Shown here piece by piece: positions 1 to 6,044 of a stretch of 11,346 nucleotides of DNA. The DNA lies in contig DYNS01000057.1 of NCBI GenBank assembly GCA_020720965.1, positions 1 through 11,346 of the forward strand, in the 5' to 3' direction. Numbering within the stretch: position 1 is the first letter of the stretch; every line of letters begins with the position of its first letter. The notes beneath the pieces were generated by a model, which had not been told where the DNA came from, searched no databases, and saw nothing but the letters and a program-made list of their open reading frames with translations. A program made the position numbers and the translations under genes. The DNA is from Anaerolinea sp. Its GTDB lineage: Bacteria; Chloroflexota; Anaerolineae; Anaerolineales; Villigracilaceae.

Positions 1-1
1 C

Positions 2-856
2 CCCACCCAAACGGTCACTCCTGCCCCTCAATTTCGGCGGGTTCTCCTCCTCAGCATAGATGGCTTACGCCCGGATTCTATCCCCCTCGCGCCCATGCCC
101 AACCTGCTGACTCTCATGCAAAGCGGAGCCTACTCCGTCAATGCTCGCACTACCTTCCCCAGCGCCACCCTGCCCTCTCACGCCTCCATGTTGACGGGTC
201 TTTGCCCCCAAAAACATGCCGTCACCTGGAACGACTACCTGCCCGAATACGGCTACGCCCAGGGGACAGACCTCTTCGACCTGGCGCACGCCGCCGGGCT
301 AAAAACCGCCATGGTCGTAGGTAAAAAGAAGCTCATCCAAATCACCGAACCCCCCAGCCTGGATTACTTCCTCTTCGTCAATGACCGTGACCTTATCCTG
401 GCGCAGCGCCTCAGCGTAGAAGCCCCCATCGATTTCAACCTTCTCTTTGTTCACTTCGCCCTAACCGACATGATGGGGCACGAATACGGCTGGAACTCCC
501 CCAACCAACTCAGCGTCATCCGCCGCGCCGATGAAGCCCTGGGGCTGACCCTTGCCTGGCTGGAGGCAAACGCTCTCCGCCAGGAAACCCTGCTCCTCAT
601 CACCTCCGACCATGGCGGGCACGAGTTTACTCACGGCTCCAGTGACCCGCAAGACATGACCATCCCCTGGGTACTCTCTGGCGCGGGCGTGCGCCCCGGT
701 TTGCTCAACACCCCCATCCAAACCACCGACACCGCCGCCACCCTTGCCTGGGCGCTGCGCCTGCCCCTCCCGCCGGAATGGGACGGCATCCCCATTTTGG
801 AAGCCTTTGGGCAGCCCCAACCCCTGCGCCTGCAACCTTTCTGCGAAGACCGTTAA
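2..856 (+). CDS. Type I phosphodiesterase / nucleotide pyrophosphatase family protein (5' partial)
   Basis: This is a metal-dependent hydrolase of the alkaline phosphatase superfamily, expected to cleave phosphodiester or phosphate-ester bonds; the substrate cannot be read from sequence. The frame is open from the window's left edge, so the N-terminus is missing and 284 residues are visible. Counting from the first visible codon, the two-metal site is complete: Asp20 in the LLLSIDG strand, the Thr nucleophile at 56 in SATLPSH, Asp156 and His160 in TDMMGH, Asp203 and His204 in SDHGG, and His211. The end, with TAATLAWALRLPLPPEWDG, is typical of the family. The first visible residues are Pro/Thr-rich (PTQTVTPAP) before the first core strand, like a linker after a signal peptide or lipobox, so an extracytoplasmic location is possible but unproven. 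The ATG at 95 lies after metal-ligand Asp20 and is not the start. panC begins 12 nt after the stop, so they are probably co-transcribed, although no functional link is evident. Confidence 0.88.
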   Translation, partial: PTQTVTPAPQFRRVLLLSIDGLRPDSIPLAPMPNLLTLMQSGAYSVNARTTFPSATLPSHASMLTGLCPQKHAVTWNDYLPEYGYAQGTDLFDLAHAAGLKTAMVVGKKKLIQITEPPSLDYFLFVNDRDLILAQRLSVEAPIDFNLLFVHFALTDMMGHEYGWNSPNQLSVIRRADEALGLTLAWLEANALRQETLLLITSDHGGHEFTHGSSDPQDMTIPWVLSGAGVRPGLLNTPIQTTDTAATLAWALRLPLPPEWDGIPILEAFGQPQPLRLQPFCEDR

Positions 857-868
857 AAAGGAATCCCC

Positions 869-1705
869 ATGCAACAAGTTTTCACCCTTCAGGAACTATG
901 GCAAGCCCTCGCCGCCCTGCCTGCCCCGCTGGGGCTTGTGCCAACCATGGGCTACCTGCACCTTGGGCATCTTTCTCTGGTGCAACGCGCCCGCCAGGAA
1001 TGCGCCAGCGTAGCGGTGAGCATTTTTGTCAACCCCACCCAGTTTGGCGCAAACGAAGACCTCAGCAAGTATCCACGCAACCTGCAAAGGGACCTGCAAA
1101 TGCTGAAGGAAACCGGCGCTCACCTGGTCTGGACTCCCTCCCCCGAAGAACTCTACCCCGCCGGATACCAAACCTGGGTGACGGTGGAAGAAATCTCCCG
1201 CCCGTTGGAAGGAGCCATGCGCCCCGGACACTTTCGCGGGGTTGCCACCGTTGTCGCCAAGCTGTTCAACGCCACCCGCCCCGCCCGCGCCTACTTTGGG
1301 CAAAAAGACGCGCAGCAGGTTGCCGTTCTGCGTCAGATGACCCGCGACCTGAGTTACCCCACCGAAATTATCATCTGCCCCACCCTGCGCGAGGCGGATG
1401 GGCTTGCCATGTCTAGCCGCAATGTTTACCTTACCCCCGCGCAACGCGCCGCCGCCCCGGTTTTATACCGCGCCCTGCAAGCCGCCGCCCTCGCTCACCA
1501 AAACGGTGAGCGCCGCGCCGAAGCCCTGCGCGAGCAAGTTCGCGCCGCTCTCCGCGCCGAACCACAGGTGCGCCTGCAATACGTCTCCTGCGCGGATTAC
1601 GACACCCTGCAGGAATTGGAAACGGTGCAAGGCAAAGCCCTGCTCTCTCTCGCTGCCTACGCGGGGGAAACCCGTCTTATCGATAATTTCGTTCTGGGTG
1701 ACTGA
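869..1705 (+). CDS. panC: Pantothenate synthetase (pantoate--beta-alanine ligase)
   Basis: PanC joins pantoate and beta-alanine with ATP, through a pantoyl-adenylate, to make pantothenate for coenzyme A synthesis; it is cytosolic. The 278 residues match the usual bacterial length of about 280. Signature motifs occur in order: PTMGYLHLGH at 25-34 (the nucleotidyltransferase HxGH motif), FVNPTQFG at 53-60, EGAMRPGHFRGVATVV at 114-129 (pantoate and beta-alanine binding), YFGQKDAQQ at 142-150, and MSSRN at 181-185 (the KMSKS-like loop). The C-terminal dimerisation domain is present and ends in the usual short tail. The ATG at 869 is supported by AAGGA at 858-862. The gene lies 12 nt behind the phosphodiesterase gene and runs directly into a perfect hairpin terminator beginning at the base after its stop. 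No other pantothenate gene (panB, panD) is visible here. Identification is secure. Confidence 0.97.
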   Translation: MQQVFTLQELWQALAALPAPLGLVPTMGYLHLGHLSLVQRARQECASVAVSIFVNPTQFGANEDLSKYPRNLQRDLQMLKETGAHLVWTPSPEELYPAGYQTWVTVEEISRPLEGAMRPGHFRGVATVVAKLFNATRPARAYFGQKDAQQVAVLRQMTRDLSYPTEIIICPTLREADGLAMSSRNVYLTPAQRAAAPVLYRALQAAALAHQNGERRAEALREQVRAALRAEPQVRLQYVSCADYDTLQELETVQGKALLSLAAYAGETRLIDNFVLGD

Positions 1706-1746
1706 ATCAAAAAGGGCTGTTCCCGATAGGAACAGCCCTTTTTGAT
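1706..1746. terminator. Bidirectional intrinsic terminator between panC and the FHA gene
   Basis: An 18-bp perfect inverted repeat (1706-1723 with 1729-1746) closes a 5-nt loop, CGATA. The arms carry GGGCTGTTCC/GGAACAGCCC next to an A5 run on the left and a T5 run on the right, so an RNA hairpin with a U-rich 3' side forms in either direction. The left arm starts at the base after the panC stop, and the right arm ends 12 nt before the stop of the converging FHA gene. Confidence 0.93.
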
Positions 1747-1758
1747 GGTGTTTTCCCT

Positions 1759-2391
1759 TTATGGTGTGCAGCCGGGGATGAGATTGAAGGTAATATCGCA
1801 CCACAGGTAGTTGGCATCTATGTACCAGAGCGCTCCGGCGCAGCAGCAAATGGCGGTAAACAGAACAACTCCGCCCACAATGAGAGGTAAATTAGATTTT
1901 TTGGGTGCAGCCGGGGGAACCGGTGATGTATGCAGAGGGGCGGCGGCAGGGCTGGCAGGGATTTGCCCGGCATAGGCGGGGGCGGCTGCCTGGGGCACGG
2001 GGGCAGGCTGAGGCTTGGGTTGGGAGGGCGGGGGCGCAACCTGAGTCGCTTTGCTGGGGGAAAGCAGGGTGGCGTTGGGGTCCACAATGGCGATAACTTC
2101 AAACAGCAGGTTAATCTGTTCCCCCAATGAAATGACCTCGCCGGATTGTAAAATGTGCTGCCCGGTGAGGCGCTGACCATTGACAAAGGTTCCATTGGTG
2201 GAGCCGAGGTCGGTAAGGACGTATTTGCCGCCCTGAAACACAAACTGACAATGTTTGCGCGAGACTTCCGCATCATTGATGATGATGAGGTTGCCCGTCT
2301 CGCGTCCGATGGTGAGAACTTCGCCTTCCAGGGGGAAGGTTTTGCCGGGGGTTGGTCCCGCGTGCATCACGAGTTGATATTGCGCTGCCAT
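1759..2391 (-). CDS. FHA-domain protein with Pro/Ala-rich linker and one C-terminal membrane helix
   Basis: FHA domains bind phosphothreonine peptides, so this is probably a membrane-tethered phospho-signal reader. Of 210 residues, about 1-103 form the FHA domain, with the canonical ligand-binding residues: Gly29-Arg30 in LTIGRE, Ser44-Arg45-His47 in SRKHC, and GSTNG at 63-67 including Asn66. Residues 105-165 are a low-complexity Pro/Ala/Gln linker. Residues 168-190 form one hydrophobic helix containing three consecutive Cys (182-184), followed by a roughly 20-residue tail with two more Cys (198, 208). Topology is likely FHA inside, tail outside. The ATG is supported by GGAGG on the minus strand (complement of 2396-2400). 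A good separate promoter lies upstream, so it need not depend on the oxidase gene 85 nt before it. No Ser/Thr kinase gene is visible; the partial protein at the window's right end is another membrane signalling candidate. Partner and role are unknown. Confidence 0.88.
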   Translation of the reverse strand: MAAQYQLVMHAGPTPGKTFPLEGEVLTIGRETGNLIIINDAEVSRKHCQFVFQGGKYVLTDLGSTNGTFVNGQRLTGQHILQSGEVISLGEQINLLFEVIAIVDPNATLLSPSKATQVAPPPSQPKPQPAPVPQAAAPAYAGQIPASPAAAPLHTSPVPPAAPKKSNLPLIVGGVVLFTAICCCAGALWYIDANYLWCDITFNLIPGCTP

Positions 2392-2428
2392 TCAGCCTCC
2401 AAAAATTTGCGGTTCAAGTTCGCTCACA

Positions 2429-2457
2429 AGTGTAATGAGTTTGGCGGGAAATGTCAA
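2429..2457 (-). promoter_or_regulatory. Predicted sigma-70-type promoter of the FHA gene
   Basis: On the minus strand, a perfect TTGACA (complement of 2452-2457) is followed by a 17-nt spacer and TACACT (complement of 2429-2434; 4 of 6 consensus bases). The expected start of transcription is near 2422, leaving a leader of about 30 nt before the ATG at 2391. The -35 box sits inside an inverted repeat, listed separately. Confidence 0.6.
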
Positions 2458-2473
2458 ATAAGCCAAATTTCCC
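2440..2473. repeat. Two interlocked inverted repeats overlapping the FHA promoter -35 box
   Basis: On the plus strand, TTTGGC (2440-2445) pairs with GCCAAA (2462-2467), and the immediately adjacent GGGAAA (2446-2451) pairs with TTTCCC (2468-2473). The order is A-B-A'-B', so the two hairpins exclude each other; with no linker bases a true pseudoknot is unlikely. The -35 TTGACA of the FHA promoter lies in the 10-nt centre. The element sits 3 bases downstream of the oxidase stop and lacks a T-run, so it is a poor terminator. An operator or mRNA-end structure are the alternatives. Confidence 0.4.
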
Positions 2474-2476
2474 AGG

Positions 2477-3892
2477 TTACTCGCCAAAGACCCGCCGGAA
2501 GAGGTCGGATTCGAGCAGGTTGTGCGGGTCGGTGCGGCGTTTAAGGGCTTTGAATCGCTCTACTGTTTCTGCGCCCAAAAAGCGCAGGGCGGTTTGGGGG
2601 CTGGTTTCGCTGTTTTTGGCAAAGTAGAAGCGCCCTCCGGCGGCAAGGACGATTTCGTCAAAGTGTTGCAGCATCTCGCGCAGGGCGCTGCGGTTGCCCG
2701 CGCTAATTTTGAAGTCTAATGCCAGAGAAAAGCCATCCAGGGCATGGGAAAGCAGGAATTTATCGGGGCGGTGTCGCTTGGTCACGCCGAGATAGGAGGG
2801 CATTCCGCGCCGATTGGAGGTGGCAAGGATTTCGCGCCAGGCATCTTCGGCGGTTTCTTTGGGCAAGAAAGACTGGTATTGGATGAGTCCCTGCTTGCCG
2901 TAGGCTTTTTCCCAGTTCGGCACATAATCCAACAAAAAGTGAAAAGCGGCGTGGGGTTGGCGGTAATGCCCTTCGCGCAGGCTGGCAACGTATTTGGCGG
3001 TGTTCACCAGCCAAACGCCGGGGTTTATCATAAACGGCGCCATAAAATAATGAATGCTGGATTTTGGGAAAACGCCAAACATGGTGGCGGGCAGAGTCTG
3101 ATACTGCACCTGCATCGTTTTCCTGGGTTCGGGGTCTTCGCCCTCGTGAATGTAGCGGGCGGTGTGCAGCTGCCCGCGCCCCAAGCCTTTGCCGGTGGCG
3201 GTGGAATCCAGCCAGCCGACTGTGTAGTCATTTTCTGGGGCGGTTTGCAAAATGGCTTGCAAATGTGCAGAAAGGTTCGGCACGGCAAAGGCGTGGACGT
3301 TGAGCAGCCCGGAGTGCATCTTCTTCATTTGCAGGGTGATGGAGGTAAAGACCCCCAACATGCCCATGCCAGAAATCATGCTGTAAAACAGGTCGCCGTT
3401 TTTGGTGGGGGAGCAGGTAATTTCTGCTCCGGTGGGCAGGGTGGCGGTAAATTGAAGGACATGCTCACCGATAGTCCCCATTTTGTAGTTGTTCTTGCCG
3501 TGAATATTCATCCCCAGGCAGCCGCCCAGGGTGGTGTACATGGTTCCAGAAACAACGGGGGGCCACCAGCCATCCGGTAAGATGTGCTGCCAGAGTTTTT
3601 GCAGGGTAACGCCCGGCTCGGCGGTGATGACCCCGGTTTCCGGGTTCCAAGCCAGGATGCGGTTCATCCCTTGCAGGTCCATCACGATGCCGCCGCTGTT
3701 GAGGGCGGCATCGTTGTAGGAGCGACCTGCGCCGCGCAGGGTGATGGAGAGTCCATTTTTGCGGGCAAACTGAAAAATCTCGCCAATTTGCTCCGGCGCA
3801 GACGGTTGATACAGGTAAGCGGCTGCTTGCAGGGAGTGACCGAAATTTCCGAGGTTGGTCAATTTTTCGTAGGGGAGGGAGGGGGTTGTCAT
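2477..3892 (-). CDS. DprE1-like FAD-dependent oxidase (polyprenyl-phosphoryl-ribose 2-oxidase family)
   Basis: This 471-residue flavoprotein of the VAO/PCMH family resembles mycobacterial DprE1, which oxidises the 2'-OH of decaprenyl-phosphoryl-ribose. Visible similarity covers most of the length. The FAD-domain motif RGAGRSYNDAA is at 53-63; NIHGKN at 129-134 puts His131 where DprE1 His132 carries covalent FAD; GMGMLGVFTSITLQM follows in the FAD domain. The substrate domain has AYGKQGLIQYQ, LALDF at 390-394, RFYFAKNSE at 421-429 with Tyr423 and Lys426 matching DprE1 Tyr415 and Lys418, and a closing DPHNLLESDLFRR resembling DPLRVFASDMARR. The benzothiazinone-target Cys387 of M. tuberculosis aligns with Ala391. 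These alignments are from memory. No signal peptide is seen. The ATG lies 2 nt after the stop of the SDR gene with no clear Shine-Dalgarno, implying translational coupling. The true substrate here is inferred; another polyprenyl-linked sugar, or a free sugar lactone as in related aldonolactone oxidases, remains possible. Confidence 0.85.
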   Translation of the reverse strand: MTTPSLPYEKLTNLGNFGHSLQAAAYLYQPSAPEQIGEIFQFARKNGLSITLRGAGRSYNDAALNSGGIVMDLQGMNRILAWNPETGVITAEPGVTLQKLWQHILPDGWWPPVVSGTMYTTLGGCLGMNIHGKNNYKMGTIGEHVLQFTATLPTGAEITCSPTKNGDLFYSMISGMGMLGVFTSITLQMKKMHSGLLNVHAFAVPNLSAHLQAILQTAPENDYTVGWLDSTATGKGLGRGQLHTARYIHEGEDPEPRKTMQVQYQTLPATMFGVFPKSSIHYFMAPFMINPGVWLVNTAKYVASLREGHYRQPHAAFHFLLDYVPNWEKAYGKQGLIQYQSFLPKETAEDAWREILATSNRRGMPSYLGVTKRHRPDKFLLSHALDGFSLALDFKISAGNRSALREMLQHFDEIVLAAGGRFYFAKNSETSPQTALRFLGAETVERFKALKRRTDPHNLLESDLFRRVFGE

Positions 3893-3894
3893 GG

Positions 3895-4683
3895 TTAGAA
3901 GTTGAGCTTTCTAAAAATAAAGGAAGGAATGTGCCGGATGATGAGCATGAGCAGCGCCCACTGCCCCGGAACATATACCGTTTGTTTGCGGTTTTTTATC
4001 GCCTGCCAAATGCCCTCTGCGGCTTGGTCTGGGGTGATGAGCCAGAAGGTTTTTTTGGCTCCGGCAGCGCTGAGAATATCCGTCTTTACAAAGCCGGGCT
4101 TGATGGTTATCACGTTCACGCCCCGCCGGGTGAGTCGGTTGCGAAGCGCCTCCAAATAGGTGCTGAGGGCGGCTTTGGATGTGTTATACGCGGGCGCTCC
4201 CACCCGCCCCCGGTCTCCGGCGACTGAGGAGATGCCCACAATCTGCCCTGTCCCCAGGTGATGAAACATGGCGGCGACCGGGTTCAGCCACGCCATTGCC
4301 CCCAGGGTATTGGTTTCCAGCATTTCGCGGTCTTTGGCAAAATCGAACTCATCCAACTTTACCTGACGTTGAATGCCGCTGTTGTAGATGAACAAATCCA
4401 GCCCGCCCAGGTCGGTGAGGATGCGTTGTAACAGAGCCGGAATTTTCTCCAGTGCGGTCACGTCATGTTCGTAAGGCAGGGCGCGGGTTTCACCAGCGGC
4501 TGCGTTAATGTCGGCGCAAAGGTTGTTCAATAAATCGCTGCGCCTTGCCAGGGCTGCCACAAGGTAGCCCTCCTGTGCCAATTTTTGGGTCAACGCCGCG
4601 CCAATTCCGCTGCTCGCGCCGACCACAATGGCACGGCGGCGAGGTTGCAAGGGGGTTGCGGGGGGCGTTTTGAGTATGGACAT
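3895..4683 (-). CDS. DprE2-like short-chain dehydrogenase/reductase
   Basis: This 262-residue Rossmann-fold SDR would reduce a keto group with NAD(P)H; in the mycobacterial pair, DprE2 reduces the 2-keto product of DprE1 to polyprenyl-phosphoryl-arabinose. Visible elements are the cofactor loop GASSGIG at 22-28, NSG at 101-103 in place of NNAG, Asn125, Ser153 in ISSVAG, and the catalytic YNTSK with Tyr166 and Lys170, then PGFVKTD at 196-202. The C-terminus, IIRHIPSFIFRKLNF, closely resembles the DprE2 end (LRHIPRSIFRKLPI, recalled); this is the main reason to prefer DprE2-like over a generic SDR. The start is the ATG at 4681-4683, preceded by GGAGG (complement of 4691-4695) at 7 nt spacing; the longer upstream frame would run through the promoter region. 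Gene order is SDR then oxidase, the reverse of mycobacterial dprE1-dprE2. It is the first gene of the minus-strand unit, and its upstream region is shared with the GGDEF operon. Confidence 0.85.
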   Translation of the reverse strand: MSILKTPPATPLQPRRRAIVVGASSGIGAALTQKLAQEGYLVAALARRSDLLNNLCADINAAAGETRALPYEHDVTALEKIPALLQRILTDLGGLDLFIYNSGIQRQVKLDEFDFAKDREMLETNTLGAMAWLNPVAAMFHHLGTGQIVGISSVAGDRGRVGAPAYNTSKAALSTYLEALRNRLTRRGVNVITIKPGFVKTDILSAAGAKKTFWLITPDQAAEGIWQAIKNRKQTVYVPGQWALLMLIIRHIPSFIFRKLNF

Positions 4684-4730
4684 GGGAATGCCTCCAATTT
4701 CATGGGTAAGCCGTAATTTTAACGGTCTAA

Positions 4731-4739
4731 ATTTTAGCA
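4731..4739 (-). promoter_or_regulatory. Predicted extended -10 promoter of the SDR-oxidase unit
   Basis: On the minus strand, TGCTAAAAT (complement of 4731-4739) is an extended -10 element (TGnTAAAAT). The -35 region at 17-nt spacing (complement of 4754-4759, TGAAAA) is weak and overlaps the CRP-like palindrome. The expected transcription start is near 4724, inside a small imperfect palindrome, CCGT-N7-ACGG (4711-4725), giving a leader of about 40 nt. Confidence 0.5.
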
Positions 4740-4745
4740 TACTCT

Positions 4746-4761
4746 TGTGACGCTTTTCACG
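4746..4761. promoter_or_regulatory. CRP/FNR-family-like operator between divergent promoters
   Basis: The plus strand reads TGTGA-CGCTTT-TCACG, matching 9 of 10 conserved bases of the classical CRP site TGTGA-N6-TCACA. Its centre (4753.5) is about 40 bp upstream of the expected start of the GGDEF operon, the class II activator position. It also covers the weak -35 region of the SDR promoter on the other strand. The half-sites are seen directly; the regulator and its ligand are inferred, and no CRP-family gene lies in the window. Confidence 0.5.
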
Positions 4762-4787
4762 TAGCACCCTGCCTCCCGTTGTATAAT
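4756..4787 (+). promoter_or_regulatory. Predicted promoter of the GGDEF-methyltransferase-GT87 operon
   Basis: A perfect TATAAT lies at 4782-4787, with the only -35 candidate, TTCACG (4756-4761), at a long 20-nt spacing. Such a strong -10 with a poor -35 fits an activator-dependent promoter, and the -35 candidate is part of the CRP-like site. The expected start is near 4794, giving a leader of about 20 nt before the ATG at 4815. Confidence 0.55.
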
Positions 4788-4814
4788 TCCCCCACACTTA
4801 CCCCAAAGGAAACT

Positions 4815-6044
4815 ATGGACAAAGCCCAACAAGACCTGATGCAAGCCGCCCGTAAACAACTGCGCGGTGCACGCTACACCGTTGCACAGCGCGAACAAAT
4901 CCTCCGCACCCTGGATTTGCTCCTGACCGTTGCCCGTGCAGAAGAAAAAACCGAAGAAAACGCCCGCTCCGCCTCGCAAATTCTCGCAAATGTCACCCGT
5001 CACCATAACCTGCTTGCCATCATCCAACAACAAGCCGATGAACTGGATGCCCTCAAGCGCATCAGCGTAAACCTCACCTCCAGCCTCGTCCTGCAAGCCG
5101 TACTGGAAAGAGTCGTCACCGAAGCCATGCACCTGGTGCAGGATGCCCGCGAAGCCCACATCTTTCTCTTTCAGGAGGGCGCTCTCCGCTTCGGCGCCTC
5201 CCTCGATTCCGAAGGCAACCGCAACATCCTCTCCGCCCCGCCCCGCGCCAATGGGCTGACCTACACCGTTGCCCGCAACAAGAAAACCATCATTATTGAC
5301 GACCTGCGTGGCAACCCCCTCTTTGATGGCTCCCACGCCGAGTTATACGGCTCCATCCTCGGTATCCCTCTGATGATGGACGATGTCGTCATTGGCGTAA
5401 TGAACATGCTGCGCTGGTCGGTGGGCGGCTTTACCCCGCCAGAAATGCGCTTGCTGGAACTGCTGGCAGACCATGCTTCCATTGCCATCATCAACGCCCG
5501 CCTGCACCAGCAAGTTGCCAACCAGGCGCTACGCGATTCTCTCACCACCCTGCCCAACCGCCGCGCTCTGGATACCCGCCTGGAAGCCGAGGTGCAGCAA
5601 TCTGCCCGAACCGGCTTGCCCTTCTCCCTCCTGATGATGGACCTGGACGGCTTCAAAGCCATCAACGACACCTACGGACACCCGGTCGGCGACACCCTCC
5701 TTGCCCAGTTTGCCCAACACCTCAACCAGTTCAAACGCAGCGCGGACTTCCTCGCCCGTTACGGCGGCGATGAAATGACCATGCTTCTGCCAGAAACAGA
5801 CCCCGCCGGAGCCAGGCAAGTGACCGAGCGTCTAAAAGCCCACATGCAGACCTTTGTCTTTCGCCTGCCGGACGGAAAAGACCCCCGCCTGGGGCTTTCC
5901 GGCGGCGTTGCCACCTACCCCTTCGACTCGCTCACCGCCTCCGGCATCCTCCGCGCTGCAGACGAAGCCCTCTACCACGCCAAAAAACACGCCCGGGGAG
6001 GTTTTACCGAAGCCAGCGCCCTGCCTCTGCCCCACGCCCCATGA
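4815..6044 (+). CDS. GAF-GGDEF diguanylate cyclase
   Basis: This soluble 409-residue protein is expected to make cyclic di-GMP from two GTP. Residues 1-80 are helical and charged, probably coiled coil. About 85-230 form a GAF sensor domain, ending in LLADHASIAIINARL. A short signalling helix leads to the GGDEF domain from about 240 (DSLTTLPNRR at 241-250). Catalytic features are metal-binding Asp276 in MMDLDGFKAIND, NDTYGHPVGD at 284-293, and the signature Arg-Tyr-GGDEM at 315-321. The last signature position is Met instead of Phe; the catalytic Asp319-Glu320 are intact. An RxxD product-inhibition site, Arg308 to Asp311, lies exactly five residues before GGDEM. No transmembrane segment or EAL domain is seen. 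The ATG at 4815 has AAAGGA at 4805-4810; an upstream TTG at 4779 is rejected because it overlaps the -10 box. It leads a three-gene operon, and its stop overlaps the methyltransferase start (ATGA). The GAF ligand is unknown. Confidence 0.93.
   Translation: MDKAQQDLMQAARKQLRGARYTVAQREQILRTLDLLLTVARAEEKTEENARSASQILANVTRHHNLLAIIQQQADELDALKRISVNLTSSLVLQAVLERVVTEAMHLVQDAREAHIFLFQEGALRFGASLDSEGNRNILSAPPRANGLTYTVARNKKTIIIDDLRGNPLFDGSHAELYGSILGIPLMMDDVVIGVMNMLRWSVGGFTPPEMRLLELLADHASIAIINARLHQQVANQALRDSLTTLPNRRALDTRLEAEVQQSARTGLPFSLLMMDLDGFKAINDTYGHPVGDTLLAQFAQHLNQFKRSADFLARYGGDEMTMLLPETDPAGARQVTERLKAHMQTFVFRLPDGKDPRLGLSGGVATYPFDSLTASGILRAADEALYHAKKHARGGFTEASALPLPHAP

Noticed and set aside
896..1444. 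182-codon minus-strand frame antisense to panC
   Set aside because: It overlaps conserved PanC motifs and has no independent ribosome-binding site or recognisable domain.
2413..2428. Third CRP-like site (TGTGA-N6-TTGAA on the minus strand) near the FHA transcription start
   Set aside because: Only about 7 of 10 conserved bases match and the right half is poor; such partial matches are expected by chance.
2440..2473. H-type RNA pseudoknot from the interlocked repeats
   Set aside because: Two of the connecting loops would have zero bases, which is sterically implausible; alternative hairpins or an operator are more likely.
2744..3580. 278-codon plus-strand frame inside the oxidase gene
   Set aside because: It is fully antisense to a gene with strong DprE1-like motifs, and its Gly/His-rich product matches nothing.
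4684..4797. 38-codon N-terminal extension of the SDR (start at 4797)
   Set aside because: It would run through the predicted promoter and transcription start; the ATG at 4683 has an ideally spaced GGAGG, and the SDR fold begins soon after it.
4779..4814. TTG start at 4779 for the GGDEF protein
   Set aside because: It overlaps the perfect TATAAT box, whereas the ATG at 4815 has AAAGGA four bases upstream.
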